Source of the DNA: Bradyrhizobium quebecense
Lineage (GTDB): Bacteria > Pseudomonadota > Alphaproteobacteria > Rhizobiales > Xanthobacteraceae
NCBI RefSeq assembly: GCF_013373795.3
Contig: NZ_CP088022.1
Coordinates: 3,534,001-3,598,000 of the forward strand
DNA: 64,000 nt
Direction of reading: 5' to 3'
Position numbers and translations under genes: made by a program. Below are positions 62,519-64,000 of this stretch, piece by piece (positions within the stretch are counted from its first letter, which is position 1; the number at the start of each line of letters is the position of its first letter). Under the pieces are notes generated by a model. The model was not told the origin of the DNA. It did no database searches and was given only the letters and a program-made list of their open reading frames with translations.

Positions 62519-63765
62519 GACACACTCAAATCCTTGGCGATCGCGACGATCGCCTGCTGGAAGCACGCCAACGGCGCCTTGACCACGCCGGCACCGACCT
62601 GGCCGATGCCGGGCTCGCGATGCGCGATGCCCGTGTTGATGACGGGCACCACACCGGAATCGACGACCAGGCGGATATCGATGCCGGTCGGCACGCCCGC
62701 GAAGTCCATTGCGGCGATGGTCCATTCCGGATTCTGCGCAACCGTGATCTCGCCCATCGAACGGGTGAAGTTGCCGGCCTCGGACGGCGCGCCGGCCCCG
62801 ACGAAGCCTGCGACGGCCGGCGCCGCCGCCATCGCGAATCCGCCCAGACCGATCGTCTCGACGATGGCGGAATCGCCCATGTCCGGATTGGCGTCCTTCT
62901 CGGAATAGCCAGCGAAATACAGCCCTTCCGGCATTTCGACCGGCGCGGTGAACCATTGCTCGCCGAGCCCGCTGACGCGGATCCCGAAATCGGTGCCGTT
63001 GCGGCACATGGTGGTGACGATGGTCGAACCCCGGATGCCGTTGGCGGGATCGGTGATCGCCTTGCCCATCGCCATCGCGATGTTGAGGAAGAACTGATCG
63101 TTCTGCCCGATGAATGCGAGGCATTCGGCGAGAACGGCGTTGTCGGTCGAGGTTCGCGCCATCCAGGGCGCGATTTCGCGAAGGAAGACGCTCGAGCATG
63201 CCAGATTGCGCTGATGCAGCTCGTCGCCCATCGACAGGCCCCGCGCGACGATCGATTTCAGGTCGATGCCGCCGGCGGCACGGATCGCCTTGCCGAGCGT
63301 CGGCCCGAACACGTCGCGCAGCCAGGCGAGCCGCTTCAGCACGCTCGCGTCGTTGCCGCCGAAGCGCATCACCTTGCCGAGCCCCTCATTGATCGCGCAA
63401 TAGGCCCGGTTGGAGAAGCGTGCGTTCTCGACCACGAACAACGGCATCGACATCGTCGTCATGCCGGTCATCGGGCCGACTGCGCCGAAGTGGTGGTTCG
63501 GGTGAAATTCGATTTCGCCACTGGCGGCGAGCTTGGTCGCGGTCGGCAGATCCCGCGCCCATCCCTCGAACACGATGGCGCCTGCGACCGCGCCGCGCAT
63601 CGGGCCACACATCCTGTCCCAGGAGATCGGCGGTCCGGCGTGGAGGATCATCCGTTCGCGCAGGCCCGGGATCAATTCGCGGGCGGGAACGATGTCGATC
63701 AGCCGCGGCTCTCCTTCGAGGATCCGGGCGAGCGCCTGCTGGTTTGCGTCTTCGATCAGCTTCAT
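62515..63765 (-). CDS. DUF1116 protein (YlbE/AllG-like), copy 2, lacking N-terminal domain
   Basis: A 416-residue protein from ATG 63765 (GAGGGC before it; a GTG at 63783 is also in frame). Starts MKLIEDANQQALARILEGEP and matches copy 1 from its residue 70 on: ILHAGPPISWDRMCGPMRGA, GYSEKDANPDMGDSAIVETI. The N-terminal domain of copy 1 is absent here and is encoded by the separate upstream frame at 63776-63964. Together 62 + 416 residues equal the 482 of copy 1. Confidence 0.9.
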   Translation of the reverse strand: MKLIEDANQQALARILEGEPRLIDIVPARELIPGLRERMILHAGPPISWDRMCGPMRGAVAGAIVFEGWARDLPTATKLAASGEIEFHPNHHFGAVGPMTGMTTMSMPLFVVENARFSNRAYCAINEGLGKVMRFGGNDASVLKRLAWLRDVFGPTLGKAIRAAGGIDLKSIVARGLSMGDELHQRNLACSSVFLREIAPWMARTSTDNAVLAECLAFIGQNDQFFLNIAMAMGKAITDPANGIRGSTIVTTMCRNGTDFGIRVSGLGEQWFTAPVEMPEGLYFAGYSEKDANPDMGDSAIVETIGLGGFAMAAAPAVAGFVGAGAPSEAGNFTRSMGEITVAQNPEWTIAAMDFAGVPTGIDIRLVVDSGVVPVINTGIAHREPGIGQVGAGVVKAPLACFQQAIVAIAKDLSVS

Positions 63766-63775
63766 CGGTGCGCCC

Positions 63776-63964
63776 TCACACACCGAGCTTCGCGAGCAGG
63801 GCCGCCATCTGCGGATCTCCGCCCGCCGACGGCTTCCAGTCGACGTGAACGACGTCGATGCCGCAGTCGCGGAGGTCCTTCACGAACCCCTCAAGCCCGA
63901 CATTCACGACTTCGACCTTGCGCGCCAGCAACTGCTGATACTGCGGCCTATCCTGATCCGTCAT
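63776..63964 (-). CDS. Separate N-terminal domain of DUF1116 copy 2
   Basis: A 62-residue frame: KVEVVNVGLEGFVKDLRDCG, then IDVVHVDWKPSAGGDPQMAA, ending LLAKLGV. It aligns with residues 14-55 of the DUF1116 protein at 56797 (VISLGASGV... LQWQPVGDG). The next frame begins at or just after its stop. The junction reads GGTGTGTGAGGGC, so adding one GT unit would fuse both frames. It is either a real split gene, a frameshift mutation or a sequencing error. It is the first gene of the operon visible in the window. Confidence 0.75.
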   Translation of the reverse strand: MTDQDRPQYQQLLARKVEVVNVGLEGFVKDLRDCGIDVVHVDWKPSAGGDPQMAALLAKLGV

Positions 63965-64000
63965 CGTCTCCGCCCTAACAAAGTTCGTTTTGGTTGTGTC

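Noticed and set aside
1..64000. CRISPR array, prophage or rRNA operon
   Set aside because: No regularly spaced repeats, phage structural genes or rRNA sequence were seen.

Overview
The window looks like chromosome of a Bradyrhizobium-type alphaproteobacterium. The evidence is high GC, ribosomal and RNA polymerase proteins of alphaproteobacterial type, many acyl-CoA, SDR and ABC-binding-protein genes, and families of GC-rich palindromic repeats between genes. The organism call is inference from protein character and gene order; no search was run.

Layout. (1) 1-5987, minus strand: the secE-nusG-rplK-rplA-rplJ-rplL-rpoB block, with a D-2-hydroxyacid dehydrogenase and an interspersed repeat between rplA and rplJ. 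(2) 6320-10151: a frameshifted acyl-CoA synthetase, a GntR/FCD regulator and a divergent ABC binding protein. Two identical palindromes lie in the shared promoter region. This block separates secE from tRNA-Trp (10216-10291). (3) 10461-14243: serine hydrolase, two SDRs and a histidine phosphatase. (4) 14368-15424: an IS30-family element inserted inside a palindromic repeat, followed by a truncated NIPSNAP gene. (5) 16146-19111: M20 deacylase, signal peptidase I, EamA transporter. (6) 19458-25909: phosphotransferase, acyl-CoA dehydrogenase, TetR regulator, RidA protein, an IS110-family element with a structured left-end non-coding region, and a CoA-transferase. (7) 26196-27445: a small secreted protein and a Tat-exported amidohydrolase. 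(8) 27745-36847: nitrate assimilation (nirB-nirD-nasA divergent from narK and a phosphatase-kinase fusion), with a consensus sigma-54 promoter for narK. (9) 36968-41250: ABC binding protein, AidB-like acyl-CoA dehydrogenase, IclR regulator. (10) 41294-44941: a PQQ-dehydrogenase gene broken by a frameshift, its cytochrome c, a small periplasmic protein and a PCuAC copper chaperone. (11) 45071-48960: a phosphotransferase, then a Nudix/NrtR-like regulator divergent from an SPFH protein and a NAD-kinase-like protein, with two tandem operators. (12) 48988-51223: small genes and plsY. (13) 51252-63964, minus strand: a long operon with two FdrA/DUF1116 pairs arranged symmetrically around a carbamate kinase, a BMP-type ABC transporter and an isochorismatase-type hydrolase.

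How the genes work together. Regions 2, 3, 6 and 9 fit uptake and CoA-dependent breakdown of organic acids. Region 8 takes up nitrate and reduces it to ammonium. Region 13 fits import of a nitrogen-rich carbamoyl compound, its phosphorolysis to carbamoyl phosphate, and recovery of ATP by carbamate kinase. The least described units are region 13, the operator/SPFH/NAD-kinase-like unit in region 11, and the kinase-phosphatase fusion in region 8.
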